Position numbers and translations under genes: made by a program | DNA from: Marixanthomonas sp963974425 | GTDB lineage: Bacteria; Bacteroidota; Bacteroidia; Flavobacteriales; Flavobacteriaceae | Length of the DNA stretch: 64,000 nt | Reading direction: 5' to 3' | Assembly: GCF_963974425.1 (NCBI RefSeq) | Contig: NZ_CAXBCK010000013.1 | Span: 15,917-79,916, forward strand | Part shown: positions 7,587 through 16,784 of the stretch, one piece after another | Numbering within the stretch: position 1 is the first letter of the stretch | Layout: each line of letters starts with the position of its first letter | Notes under the pieces: generated by a model | The model's database searches: none | What the model saw: the letters and a program-made list of their open reading frames with translations, nothing else | Told to the model about the DNA's origin: nothing

Positions 7587-9740
7587 CTATACTGGAATTT
7601 TATTGGTGATTTTTCTTCTTTCCCAATTTCTGTGTTTTGATATAGCTTCCTTAAATTTGCTTGATTCTTCATTAATTAAGATAGCCGCATCATCTTTATG
7701 ATCTTTAATTACTGTTTTATCTAAGAGTTGTTCTCCCTCGTCATCGGCAGCGATTGCTTTACAATGCTTAAAGGTCTCATTGATAAACTTTTTAACTTTT
7801 CCATTTTCTATTAAAGTTTGAATTGATTTATCTCCTCCTGGAATGTATAAGGCATCGAATAAAACACTTTCCGTCGTGGTTATTGATGCGTCTACTTTAT
7901 GGTCTTTATTCGCATCGCAAGTTACTGAGCCGCCATGGGGAGCAATTAAGTTACATATGGCCCCATCATTTTCTAGCGCCTCTTTTATTGATTTGAAATT
8001 TTTCATAGAAAAACCATTTGCTACTAGTACGGCAATTTTTCTGGTTTTTATTGATGAAAACTCGGTATTCGCTTGACTTAATGCGGGGTCCTTCTTTAAA
8101 TATATTTTTTTAGTATCTGGCTGGTGTTTATTTACATCAGCATCTGCTCCAATGGCTTGATTAATTGGTTCATCTATGCTATCAGGGATTTTTTTCCCTA
8201 AGCCATCGGCTACTGTTTGTGCTAGGGATTCGTCAATTTGGTTCAATATCCATAACATTCGTTCTTTAATATGATCGTAGGTACACTTTCCTAATTCAAA
8301 TGTATAGGCTTCTGCCACATGTTCTTGTTCCCAAGGCGCCAAACTTCTATAAAACAATGCCGGTTGTGAAAAATGGTCATTAAAACTTTCACTTCGGGTC
8401 CTAATTTTTTTAGCATCTATCTTTTCTTCATACGTATTAAAAGCCCCTTCAGAAATTTTAGCCAAATGTGGGCATCCCCCACTTATAGAATTAGGGAAAT
8501 AAGCCGTCTTTCCTTTGGGGATGGTGGTTTGCATTTTAGCATCTCGTTGATTGTTATGCGTTTCTGCCACCGGTCTATTAATTGGTATTTGATGAAAGTT
8601 CGGGCTCCCTAGTCGGGATAACTGAGTATCTCTATATGAAAATAAACGGCCTTGTAGTAGTGGATCGTTGGTAAAATCAATTCCAGGAATAATGTGTCCT
8701 GGTAAGAAGGCGACTTGCTCTGTTTCTGCAAAGAAATTTTCTGGGTTTTTATTAAGTGTCATTTTACCTACTCTCTTTACAGGTACCATTTCTTCGGGTA
8801 TTAACTTAGTAGGGTCTAACAAATCAAAATCGAATTTGTGTTCGTCTTCTTCAGGAATTATTTGCAAGCCAAGTTCCCATTCTGGATAATGACCTGCATC
8901 AATTGCATCCCATAGATCACGACGGTGGAAATCGGAATCGGCTCCGCTTATTTTTACGGCTTCGTCCCAAGTAACTGAGTGTATTCCTAATAAAGGTTTC
9001 CAATGAAATTTCACAAAATGTGCTTTCCCTTCTTCATTAATTAGCCGAAAGGTATGAATACCAAATCCTTCCATCATTCTGTAGCTACGCGGAATGGCAC
9101 GATCGCTCATTAACCAAATTTGATTGTGTAATGTCTCAGTGGAATGGGACACAAAATCGTAAAAGGTATCATGTGCAGAAGCTGCCTGAGGTATTTCTCT
9201 ATTCGGTTCTGGTTTTACCGAATGAATTAAATCGGGAAACTTCATAGCATCTTGAATAAAAAATATAGGCATGTTGTTTCCTACTAGGTCCCACGTCCCC
9301 TCATCGGTATATAACTTTACTGCAAAGCCCCGTACATCACGAGCGAGATCTGTAGAACCTTTTGATCCTGCTACCGTAGAAAAACGGACAAAAACTGGGG
9401 TTTTCCGGCTAGTATCAGTGAAAATTCCGGCTTTGGTATATTCTTCTAAACTTTCATATAATTCGAAATAGCCATGAGCCCCACTACCCCGCGCATGGAC
9501 AATGCGTTCTGGGATTCGTTCATGATCAAAGTTTGTTATCTTTTCGCGAAGAAGAAAATCTTCTAATAAAGTAGCCCCTCTTTCCCCCGCTTTTAATGAA
9601 TTGTTTGTGTCATTTACTTTTACTCCTTGATTAGTAGTTAAGGTAGTGTCTTTAATTTCTTTTGTATCCTTTTCTAAATCCTTTATTTTCTTGGATTTCT
9701 TTTCTTCTGATTTTGAGTTTTTCATCGTGCTTTTTTTCAA
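7587..9740 (-). CDS. katE: Large-subunit catalase, HPII type (KatE)
   Basis: A 717-residue heme catalase. An acidic/basic N-arm (1-70) leads to the core with the distal His in RIVHARGSGAHG (about His82), an active-site Asn region at GNNMPIFF (about 155) and the proximal heme Tyr in RLFSYRDTQ (about Tyr369). A C-terminal class-I glutamine-amidotransferase-like domain (about 565-700, KIAVLVANGF, YIPGGD) marks the clade-2 large-subunit type. It dismutates H2O2 in the cytoplasm. The start overlaps the stop of the SPW gene by four bases, making it the last gene of a four-gene operon. Confidence 0.95.
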   Translation of the reverse strand: MKKSTMKNSKSEEKKSKKIKDLEKDTKEIKDTTLTTNQGVKVNDTNNSLKAGERGATLLEDFLLREKITNFDHERIPERIVHARGSGAHGYFELYESLEEYTKAGIFTDTSRKTPVFVRFSTVAGSKGSTDLARDVRGFAVKLYTDEGTWDLVGNNMPIFFIQDAMKFPDLIHSVKPEPNREIPQAASAHDTFYDFVSHSTETLHNQIWLMSDRAIPRSYRMMEGFGIHTFRLINEEGKAHFVKFHWKPLLGIHSVTWDEAVKISGADSDFHRRDLWDAIDAGHYPEWELGLQIIPEEDEHKFDFDLLDPTKLIPEEMVPVKRVGKMTLNKNPENFFAETEQVAFLPGHIIPGIDFTNDPLLQGRLFSYRDTQLSRLGSPNFHQIPINRPVAETHNNQRDAKMQTTIPKGKTAYFPNSISGGCPHLAKISEGAFNTYEEKIDAKKIRTRSESFNDHFSQPALFYRSLAPWEQEHVAEAYTFELGKCTYDHIKERMLWILNQIDESLAQTVADGLGKKIPDSIDEPINQAIGADADVNKHQPDTKKIYLKKDPALSQANTEFSSIKTRKIAVLVANGFSMKNFKSIKEALENDGAICNLIAPHGGSVTCDANKDHKVDASITTTESVLFDALYIPGGDKSIQTLIENGKVKKFINETFKHCKAIAADDEGEQLLDKTVIKDHKDDAAILINEESSKFKEAISKHRNWERRKITNKIPV

Positions 9741-10144
9741 TTTATATTATTATCTCTTAGCGTATCTTCCTTTGTATTAGAATTAATCTTCATATGTTTT
9801 GGGTGGTTGGTCCATAAAGCTCTCCATCCCCCTCCAAATTGTTGTGCTACTTTCCCACGAATAGAACTGAGAATAAGAATTAATACCCCCGATCCCATAT
9901 CACTTACAATTGCTATTGTATTGTCATACCCTAAAATCCATGGTGCTATCAACAACCATATACCTAGGGGATAGTTCCATAGGCGTACATTTCGAGTAGC
10001 CTCCCAAATGGCTATAGCCGAAAAGGTTGCTAACACCGGTCCTATTATATGTCCGTTGTCAGTTGCGGCAGATCCATATCGCAATAGTGCCGGTGCCGCC
10101 ATTAACCACATTCCAATTATTATATTTATAAATCTAGGCCACAT
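9737..10144 (-). CDS. SPW repeat membrane protein
   Basis: A 135-residue protein with about four hydrophobic helices arranged as two repeats. MWPRFINIIIGMWLMAAPALL and WNYPLGIWLLIAPWIL both show the G-x-W-L-x-A-P pattern of the SPW repeat family. A hydrophilic tail follows. It is an inner-membrane protein of unknown function, commonly found beside vitamin K epoxide reductase-like and epimerase genes in stress clusters, as here. It lies 2 bases from the VKOR-like stop and overlaps katE by ATGA. Confidence 0.85.
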   Translation of the reverse strand: MWPRFINIIIGMWLMAAPALLRYGSAATDNGHIIGPVLATFSAIAIWEATRNVRLWNYPLGIWLLIAPWILGYDNTIAIVSDMGSGVLILILSSIRGKVAQQFGGGWRALWTNHPKHMKINSNTKEDTLRDNNIN

Positions 10145-10146
10145 AA

Positions 10147-10710
10147 TTATTCTACTTTATCGGTTTCTGATGTTACTCCCCAAAATGCCTTCCAAAACGA
10201 AGCATTGGATCGTTTTACGCGTTGCATATATTGAAGGCTTGCCAGCATCTCATCCATTGCGGGACCTATCATTAAAATTGATATGACTGCTGAAGCCAAA
10301 CACAAGGAGCACCAAGCAGAAAAGAGAACCGGTTGAAAAACAACCAACATCACACTTACAAATCCTAAAGGTCCTACAGCCAGCCCAAATACAATAACTA
10401 TCCATGGTTTTCTACGCCATCTATTAGTTCCCCCTATAATACCGGTTACAGCATCTACCAAATATCCAAAAGCTCCCAATGCCGCATCGGGTATTGGAAG
10501 TATATGGCTTATTTTTGAATTAAGGATTTTCACACTCCCATCTCCAAAAAAAGGCTCATATACCGAATCGATTATATCAAACTGATACAATGAAAGATAT
10601 CCTGCAATAAGAAACCCAATGATGGCCAACACCACAATAGGGATACGCTGAGACCATTTTGCTGGGTTATATTCCCAGCCGGGCGGAATATATTTTTCTA
10701 CTTGCCCCAT
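10147..10710 (-). CDS. Vitamin K epoxide reductase (VKOR)-like protein, loop cysteines missing
   Basis: A 187-residue membrane protein with about four or five helices. Helix-4 WCSLCLASA carries the VKOR CxxC (Cys134, Cys137), and the preceding loop ISHILPIPDAALGAFGYL resembles the VKOR quinone-side segment. These are the only two cysteines: the usual loop pair before the I-P-x-A motif is replaced (FFGDGSVKILNSK). Canonical VKORs relay electrons from the loop pair to CxxC and quinone to form disulfides. This one probably needs a separate thiol partner or does other chemistry. It is sandwiched tightly between the epimerase and SPW genes. Confidence 0.8.
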   Translation of the reverse strand: MGQVEKYIPPGWEYNPAKWSQRIPIVVLAIIGFLIAGYLSLYQFDIIDSVYEPFFGDGSVKILNSKISHILPIPDAALGAFGYLVDAVTGIIGGTNRWRRKPWIVIVFGLAVGPLGFVSVMLVVFQPVLFSAWCSLCLASAVISILMIGPAMDEMLASLQYMQRVKRSNASFWKAFWGVTSETDKVE

Positions 10711-10713
10711 CTT

Positions 10714-11790
10714 TTAGTTTAAATTGTTTTGTTTATACCATTTTTCGGGATCTTCCTTTAGGTTTTTCACCATTTTAGGTACCGTATCGAGCAGTTTATG
10801 TTTTGGTTGCCAGTCCAATAGTTTTTTTGCGCGGCTTATATCGAGCTCATAATGCTCGCCCGCACGATCTATCATCCAAGGTTTTATAAATGGATCGCCT
10901 GTAGCGTTTCGAAGCCAAGCACCCGCTTTTGCTACTGTCTTAGGCATTTCAAAAGTTTCCCAGGCTGTTCCATGGATCTGTTTGCCAATCTCATCTTGTA
11001 ATTCTTTGTAGGTTGGGGTTTCGGGCTCTCCAATATTAATGGCGATTTCATTTTCTAATGTATCTCGTTTTTCTACCGTATTTACAATAGCATCTAAAAG
11101 GTCTTCTAAATGAATATAGACATCGCCGTGCGTTACATCACCGGAATAAAAATGAGCCACCAACTCTTTTTCGTAAATTCTTTTTATTTGTTGTGTAACA
11201 GGGATTGAATGACCGTAATCTGTATACACCCCTGCAATCCGCAGAAATACGGTTTGAATGTCCTCGTTATTCTCTTTAATTAATTGTTCTGTTTGAACTT
11301 TAGATTCTGGATATCCCCAATTGGCTTCTATTGGTGCATTCTCATCGATTTTAATTCCGGTATCTGTAGGTTTATAAATAAGGTCGGAACTTGAAAATAT
11401 AAACTGATCTACTTCAAAGTCCTGTAACTGATTCAAAAACTTGCGGGTACCTTCTACGTTAATAGCATCGTATTTTTCGCTATTTTCTGTAGTGAAATCA
11501 TAAAAGGCGGCTAAGTGTATCACCGAAGCAATTTTACTTCCATATCCGTACCGGATGCGTTCCATAGCCGCGGCAATGGCTTTTTCATCAGTAATATCAA
11601 AATTGACACACTCTGCTTGTAAAGGTGGATAGGGAGGCCCTAGCCTATCCAATCCAACGATCCTATATTTTTCAGCTAACTTTTCAATTAACGAAAATCC
11701 TATTAAACCGCTGCTTCCGGTAATGATGATAACTTCCTTGTCTTCGCGTCTGGAACCGCCGCTTACATGATCAATTATTTTATCTTCCAT
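10714..11790 (-). CDS. NAD-dependent epimerase/dehydratase (extended SDR)
   Basis: A 358-residue cytosolic protein. The extended-SDR nucleotide motif TGSSGLIGFS (about residues 25-34) is followed by an acidic strand end (VGLD), a hydrophobic HLAAFYDF and the active-site YPESK (Tyr-x-x-x-Lys) near 170. The substrate is not inferable; many relatives are nucleotide-sugar enzymes, but this subgroup travels with SPW and VKOR-like genes. It is first in the minus-strand operon (3-base gap to the VKOR gene). No obvious TAnnTTTG promoter was found in the 60 bases ahead of its start. Confidence 0.88.
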   Translation of the reverse strand: MEDKIIDHVSGGSRREDKEVIIITGSSGLIGFSLIEKLAEKYRIVGLDRLGPPYPPLQAECVNFDITDEKAIAAAMERIRYGYGSKIASVIHLAAFYDFTTENSEKYDAINVEGTRKFLNQLQDFEVDQFIFSSSDLIYKPTDTGIKIDENAPIEANWGYPESKVQTEQLIKENNEDIQTVFLRIAGVYTDYGHSIPVTQQIKRIYEKELVAHFYSGDVTHGDVYIHLEDLLDAIVNTVEKRDTLENEIAINIGEPETPTYKELQDEIGKQIHGTAWETFEMPKTVAKAGAWLRNATGDPFIKPWMIDRAGEHYELDISRAKKLLDWQPKHKLLDTVPKMVKNLKEDPEKWYKQNNLN

Positions 11791-12044
11791 TTAAAATACT
11801 TTTTAAGTGTTCGTCTGTTACTTTATAAATAAGCGAAAAGGTATTTTAATAAAGAATATTAGATTATGGCAATCCATTTAATTATTGCCGCTAAAAAATA
11901 TTTCATAGGAATTGTACTACAGAACAGATACGTTTTGGAACTATTTCGGGTTTTTCACGCAATTGAGCTATATATCGATGCATTTCAGTTAAAGCGAGAC
12001 TTTTTGTCTCTCTAATTTTGGCGGTTTAACCTAAACAAAACTAC

Positions 12045-13065
12045 ATGCGGTCGATAGAAATAGCCTCTTTACCTATACATGATGTACTACATGAAATTGC
12101 CCAATCTTTTAATACAACATATACAAAAGAATATGGCGAACATCTTGTAACTTTACCTAAGGCTATAGGGACCGGTACCATTAAAGGTATTAGTTTTGAT
12201 GGCGGTCTTGGTATAATTCAATACGATTGTACCTTTTTTGAAGACACCGAGATTCAATTTTTAGTAAATAAAGTACATCCTTTGAAATTTATTTACGTGC
12301 GTAATGGAAATTTACACCATCGATTTGCTAATGACACTACTACCCATATTGTGTACCAATTTCAAAATGCTATTGTGGCCAGTTGTGATAATCACGGACA
12401 TATATTAAGTTTTAAAAAGAATATTAAGACCTCAATTTTCAGTCTTGAAATAAACCGGAAAGAGTTTCAGAAAAAATCCAGCTTCAAAAGGGACGGGATG
12501 AACGTTAAAATGAAAAAACTCTTTAAGGATGTACATGCCAAGCAATCTTTTTATTATGAAGGGGAATACAGCTTGAAAATGGCAGATATCTTTAAAAAAA
12601 TATCTGATTTTGAAGGTAGTGATTTCCTTAATATGATTTTTATGGAAAGCATTGCTTATCAAACTTTGGTTAGACAGATATCCCAATTTTTAGACGATCA
12701 ACGTCCAGAAAAAAACCGTACCGTTCTAAGACGAACGGAAATTGATGGCATAAAGAAAGCTTCAGATTATATTCATACACATCTTGCTACTTATAAATCT
12801 TTGCCTGATTTGACTAACTAAGCACACAGGGCTTAACGCTGCAAAGCTTCAGGAAGGGTTTAAATACCTGTACAATAAAACCGTAAATCAATATGTTTAC
12901 GAAACCCGGCTCAATCTAGCAAAAGATCTTCTTTTAAATACAGATGACAGTATTTCTGAAATTGTATATAAGATAGGCCTTTCTAGCAAAAGTTATTTTT
13001 CCAGAATTTTTAAAGATGAATATGGCGTGCAGCCATCTACTTTTAGAAAAGACAAGAAATCATGA
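12045..13065 (+). pseudogene. AraC-family regulator interrupted by a 4-bp duplication
   Basis: Residues 1-258 read in one frame to a TAA at 12819-12821. The missing DNA-binding half continues in the +1 frame to TGA at 13065, including GLNAAKLQEGF and GLSSKSYFSRIFKDEYG, the paired HTH of AraC proteins. At the break the DNA reads CTAACTAA (12814-12821). Removing one CTAA restores a continuous protein that aligns without gaps to the intact paralogue at 23782-24807. It is therefore a frameshifted gene, or a phase-variable or sequence-error site. As written the product would have only the N-terminal sensor-like domain. A TAATTTTG at 12013-12020 could be its -7 box. Confidence 0.9.
12814..12821 (+). 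repeat. Tandem CTAA duplication causing the frameshift
   Basis: Two adjacent copies of CTAA inside the AraC-type gene. One copy would keep the frame; two create an immediate TAA stop and shift the HTH domain out of frame. This fits replication slippage, which could be reversible. Confidence 0.85.
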
Positions 13066-13076
13066 TTATACACTAA

Positions 13077-13099
13077 AAAAAGAGGCTCTCGCCTCTTTT
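13077..13099. terminator. Bidirectional intrinsic terminator
   Basis: A hairpin with arms AAAAGAGGC and GCCTCTTTT and a TCTC loop, flanked by an A-run on the left and T-run on the right. It sits between the plus-strand AraC remnant and the end of the minus-strand lipoprotein gene, so it can serve both. Confidence 0.85.
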
Positions 13100-13128
13100 A
13101 AACAATAATCAAAACGCAATCAACTTAA

Positions 13129-13602
13129 TCATCTATTGTTATTAGTATTATTTTTCCAATTCTGATATTTGTCATATTGATCGTTTGAAAGTACAGCTTT
13201 CATATTTTCATCCAAGAGCCGTTGTCGTGTAGCTTGATCTATATTTCCATCATTATTTCCACGTTCATTATTTAAGTCATCTTTATATTCACGTTCAAAT
13301 TCATTAATCTGATCTTGATCCATATTAACCTCTCGGTATATTTCGTTCTTATTTTGAATATCTAAGTTTGACTGTGAATTGTAATTACGATTGTTTTGGG
13401 TGTTCAATCGTTCATTGTCCATTCGATCATCAGTACCCATTCTATCGTCGGTATCCATTCGATCATCAGTAATATCGAGATTATCATCAACGGTCTCTAC
13501 GTCATTTAAATCATCATCTGTATTGTTTCTATTTGTATCGTTACAAGATGATATAAAGGCTGTTATTAAGCATGCCATTAAAAAATTGTGTGAAATTTTC
13601 AT
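13129..13602 (-). CDS. Asp/Asn-rich small lipoprotein, unknown function
   Basis: A 157-residue protein with a lipoprotein signal (CLITAFISSC; Cys about residue 20). The mature N-terminal region is extremely acidic, with a short imperfect repeat DDRM(D/G)T about residues 45-62. Asn/Gln-rich low-complexity sequence follows, then a charged helical C-terminal part ending in a DQYDKYQNWKNN stretch. That tail is like those of small periplasmic Spy-like or DUF-type proteins, but I do not assign a family. It is presumably outer-membrane anchored in the periplasm. It lies between two terminators as a single-gene unit within the stress block. Confidence 0.78.
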   Translation of the reverse strand: MKISHNFLMACLITAFISSCNDTNRNNTDDDLNDVETVDDNLDITDDRMDTDDRMGTDDRMDNERLNTQNNRNYNSQSNLDIQNKNEIYREVNMDQDQINEFEREYKDDLNNERGNNDGNIDQATRQRLLDENMKAVLSNDQYDKYQNWKNNTNNNR

Positions 13603-13705
13603 AGGTTTCTTTTTTTAATTGTTAAAAAACAAAATTACTGTATCATTGTTACGTTTGGGTGTTCTTTAAAATTGATTTTTGCCTTAATAAAAAGTGTGTT
13701 ATATA

Positions 13706-13740
13706 AAGAAACCCCAATCAGCTTACAATTGAGGTTTCTT
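13706..13740 (-). terminator. Intrinsic terminator after the CsbD-like gene
   Basis: Nearly perfect 13-bp arms (AAGAAACCCCAAT and ATTGAGGTTTCTT, one mismatch) with a 9-base loop. It is placed 22 bases past the stop of the minus-strand CsbD-like gene. Confidence 0.75.
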
Positions 13741-13762
13741 TTCCTAAAACAGTAACCAACTA

Positions 13763-14002
13763 CTATTCTTCTTCATAGGCATTATCGTCCCAGTTCTGTA
13801 TTTCATTGCGAACTTCATCTCTATTCCTATTAGTACGTTCGGCAACCCGTTGGGTCATATCATCAAATTCACCTTCTCGGAATTGTACATCTTCCTCGGT
13901 AAGATTTGGATATTTTTGACGATAAGACGTCTTAATATTGTCCCATTTGTTTTCAAGTCCTGTATTGCTTTGTGATCTCTGTGGGTTATTACTCTTTTCC
14001 AT
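13763..14002 (-). CDS. CsbD-like general stress protein
   Basis: A 79-residue hydrophilic protein. W-D-N-I-K near residue 21, then a RQKYPNLTEEDVQFREGEFDD segment and a C-terminal helix RDEVRNEIQNW, match the CsbD-like family of small stress-induced proteins. It is cytosolic, of unknown biochemical role. It has its own terminator, and a promoter-like block 25-48 bases upstream of its start is shared with the 48-residue gene at 24936-25082. The two are therefore probably co-regulated. Confidence 0.87.
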   Translation of the reverse strand: MEKSNNPQRSQSNTGLENKWDNIKTSYRQKYPNLTEEDVQFREGEFDDMTQRVAERTNRNRDEVRNEIQNWDDNAYEEE

Positions 14003-14026
14003 AATTTTAGTTTTTAAGATTTATTA

Positions 14027-14050
14027 TATTTCAAATGTACTTCCGAAACC
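14027..14050 (-). promoter_or_regulatory. Shared stress-gene promoter element, copy 1
   Basis: On the minus strand this block contains TACATTTG, fitting the Bacteroidetes -7 consensus TAnnTTTG, inside a 24-base segment. That segment matches the one at 25096-25119 at 21 of 24 positions, including a TTTCG core about 10 bases further upstream. It lies 24 bases before the CsbD-like start. A common sigma factor or activator is likely, by inference. Confidence 0.55.
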
Positions 14051-14319
14051 TGGGACGGTTATATCTAATAAAACAAATTATTAACTTTAAAAAACAAGAA
14101 ATAGCCTCCTACTTCCAAGACGCTAATTCATCAAAAATACTTAGTTATATTTTTCTATCCTTCTTGATTCGATAAGAACAACTACTGACTCAAACCATTA
14201 ATTAACAGTATTTTATACTAAAAAATTAATATTAATAAATATTAGTTAAGCCTTCGTGAATTATTTTATATGAATTGTAATTTCATTAACTTAAATCTTA
14301 TTAATTATAAAAGAGCATT
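14051..14319. other. A+T-rich divergent intergenic region
   Basis: Non-coding DNA between the diverging CsbD-like and DUF2267 genes. It contains an AT-rich palindrome-like TTAATATTAATAAATATTAG stretch near 14225-14245. No clear ORF or RNA was seen; it probably holds the DUF2267 promoter. Confidence 0.5.
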
Positions 14320-14775
14320 ATGACCTCAACAGATTTAAACTTTGATACTTTTGCAAAAGATGCACATACATATATTAACGATCTAGCCCACCACTTGGAA
14401 CATCCTACTGAAAAAGTTCGTGTGCTTCAAATTTGGCGGGCAGTTATGCATACTATACGGGATAGAATACCATTAGAGGTATCTTTTAAGCTAGTTTCTC
14501 AGCTTCCTATAATTTTAAAAGGAATTTATGTAGAAAACTGGAAGTATCAAGAAGCCCCTCTTTTGACATATTCCACTTTAGAGGAGATGAAAACCCAAGT
14601 AAAAACTCTTCAAGAACAATATGGAGAAGATGAATTTCCGTGGAAGAAACCGACAGAAGAAATTATTTTAAATACCGTGCAGTCATTAAAAAGATTTCTT
14701 TCTGAAGCGCACATAGATTCTTTAACCACACCATTGCCAAAAGAAGTAGAAACTTTTTTAAGCGATAAATTGTAG
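14320..14775 (+). CDS. DUF2267 family protein
   Basis: A 151-residue soluble protein. The opening FDTFAKDAHTYINDLAHHL, then a RVLQIWRAVMHTIRDRIP helix and L-S-x-L-P-x-x-L-K-G-x-Y pattern (VSQLPIILKGIYVENW) are the signature of DUF2267, two helical repeats of unknown function seen in stress clusters. No signal peptide. Monocistronic between opposite-strand neighbours. Confidence 0.87.
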   Translation: MTSTDLNFDTFAKDAHTYINDLAHHLEHPTEKVRVLQIWRAVMHTIRDRIPLEVSFKLVSQLPIILKGIYVENWKYQEAPLLTYSTLEEMKTQVKTLQEQYGEDEFPWKKPTEEIILNTVQSLKRFLSEAHIDSLTTPLPKEVETFLSDKL

Positions 14776-14795
14776 TCGTAATTTTTAATTGGTTT

Positions 14796-15278
14796 TTATT
14801 TTTTTTCTTTATTGAATAGGGAATGTCTTTTCCCTTCTTTTGTATTCCAGCTATTTTTAAATAACTGCATCCAAGATAATGTAAGTACCATTGTACTGGC
14901 CAACCCCATGAGCACTACTGTTAGTATAACCATTCCTATATTAGCGAACCATTGAAACTTCCAAACCTTCATTAATTCATCTACAAAATTGGTGTCTATC
15001 TCTGTAATATAGATTCCAAAAAAGCATGTAAAAATTATTGTCGCGACAACGCCAGTATAAAACCCAGTTTTAAAACCGTTGGGGTAGTTAAACCTTTCTC
15101 CCATAACCCTTTTATACTTTCGTATCGCCCTATATATACCTGCTCCTATAATTACTATGTTCAAAAAGCTCCAAAGTGGCTGCGTATGTATTCCAAAAAT
15201 AGAAAGCACCAAGAAATAACCTATTAAAATCACCCCTACTATACTACCATGCGCTACAGAAATCATTGGATGTTTCAT
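14796..15278 (-). CDS. DUF4199 family membrane protein
   Basis: A 160-residue inner-membrane protein with four hydrophobic segments (about residues 10-30, 33-50, 71-92, 107-135). A conserved N-Y-P-N-G-F-K-T-G-F-Y-T-G motif lies in the loop before helix 3, as in Bacteroidetes DUF4199 proteins. Function unknown. The stop is 20 bases from the convergent DUF2267 stop. It stands alone on this strand, 128 bases downstream of the AI-2E-type gene. Confidence 0.8.
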   Translation of the reverse strand: MKHPMISVAHGSIVGVILIGYFLVLSIFGIHTQPLWSFLNIVIIGAGIYRAIRKYKRVMGERFNYPNGFKTGFYTGVVATIIFTCFFGIYITEIDTNFVDELMKVWKFQWFANIGMVILTVVLMGLASTMVLTLSWMQLFKNSWNTKEGKRHSLFNKEKK

Positions 15279-15406
15279 AATTGAAGAGTTTTTACTGTTT
15301 ATTCACAAGATTATAATCTTCTGGTATCTTGTTTAACTTTATTAAAAAAGTTTTTAATGGTATACCCTCTTTCTTTTAAAAACTAAGATGACCAAACCAT
15401 CTCATT

Positions 15407-16456
15407 TTATTTAAAATTTTTATTACTGAATAGAATTCCGAGTGGTTTTAACACAGGAATGTGTAGCAATATTAGCGCTATAATTGCTATAATTGGTATT
15501 GCTATTATCATTCCTATCACCCCCCATATAAGGTTTCCTACTACTACTGCTAAGATTACAATAAAAGGATGCACATCTACTTTATCTCCTACTACATAGG
15601 GCTCTAAAACATAACTTTCTATAAATTGAGCAATAGAAAACGTCACAACGATACCCACTAATATGGTTGTATCGCCTGTTCCTAAATACCCTAAGACGAT
15701 TGCCATTACTACACCCACTATATTACCTATATAAGGTATCAATGAAAAAATAGCGGCGATTATACTAATTAAAATAAAATTATCCACTCCGGAAATTCCG
15801 AGACCCAATGAATACAGAAGCGATAAAAACCCAATTAATATTAATCTACCAAGCAAATATTGGGGAGCTATCTTAGCGGCACTACTTATAATTTCACCAA
15901 CTTTTTTTCTTTTCTCTCTAGAGAAAAATAGCAATAGACACTTTTTGAACCTACTACGATAGTTTAATAAAAAAAAGGTATAAATAAAAGTGAGTAAAAA
16001 ACTCCCTAAATACCCTATAACTGTATCTATAATAGTAATCGGCTTATTTTTTGGAGTATTCAAAAAACTGAATAGTCCATTTCGTTGTCCTATTTTAAAA
16101 TCTTCCTTTTCTAGCGGTGTATGGGTATTTACAATGTCTATTGTTTTATTCAAGGTAGGCTCTATTGTTTTTTTAATTTGAGGCCAGTCATTCATAAAGT
16201 TTTTTATTTGAAAAGAAAATAAGGTTACCATTCCAAGGGTTAGCACTAATAAAAAGCAGGTATTCAATAATGATGCTAAAACACGATTTATTTTGTGTTC
16301 CATATATTGTGAGAGCGGTAATAACAGAAGTGCTAATATTCCTGCCGTAACCAATGGTGCGAAGAAGACTTTTGCTTTAATTAAAACTAAAAATAAAAAA
16401 TAACCGCCCACGATAGCCATGGTACTATACTGTATTATTTTTTTCCCTACATGCAT
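15407..16456 (-). CDS. AI-2E family transporter (PF01594-type permease)
   Basis: A 349-residue inner-membrane protein with about eight hydrophobic helices and a central soluble stretch (about 75-140). The conserved C-terminal block, with FSLIPYIGNIVGVVMAIVLG followed by QFIESYVLEPYVVGDKVDVHP, is the hallmark of the AI-2E/YhhQ-like permease family. Members variously export autoinducer-2, polyamines or act as Na+/H+ antiporters, so the name does not fix a substrate. A basic C-terminus (FSNKNFK) is normal. Confidence 0.88.
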   Translation of the reverse strand: MHVGKKIIQYSTMAIVGGYFLFLVLIKAKVFFAPLVTAGILALLLLPLSQYMEHKINRVLASLLNTCFLLVLTLGMVTLFSFQIKNFMNDWPQIKKTIEPTLNKTIDIVNTHTPLEKEDFKIGQRNGLFSFLNTPKNKPITIIDTVIGYLGSFLLTFIYTFFLLNYRSRFKKCLLLFFSREKRKKVGEIISSAAKIAPQYLLGRLILIGFLSLLYSLGLGISGVDNFILISIIAAIFSLIPYIGNIVGVVMAIVLGYLGTGDTTILVGIVVTFSIAQFIESYVLEPYVVGDKVDVHPFIVILAVVVGNLIWGVIGMIIAIPIIAIIALILLHIPVLKPLGILFSNKNFK

Positions 16457-16784
16457 GTTCCGTTATTTTTGGCTTTTAATGAATATCGCATATTGGTAGA
16501 ATACTTATTAAAAAAATCCTCTCTAAGTAAATAGAAAGGATTCTAAAAAGTACTCCTCAAAACTTTTTAATTTTGAACTAAATAAACCAGTACTCATCAA
16601 GTACTTACTTATTGTTCAAATATATTTGTAGCTAAAAGGAAACCTTGTCTTTATAAAAAAAGGTTTTAACTCATTTAATGTATAGGAGACTTTATGGTAT
16701 TTGAATTCTTAATAGTCAACGTAAGAATACACTTTAAAAGAAACCACTGTATATTCCTGTAATAATTTTTCTGAGATATATTAT
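16457..16784. other. Intergenic region, no gene seen
   Basis: A 328-base A+T-rich gap between two minus-strand genes. It holds several direct repeats of short AT motifs but no ORF with a credible start, no strong hairpin with T-run and no RNA family I recognise. Confidence 0.4.
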
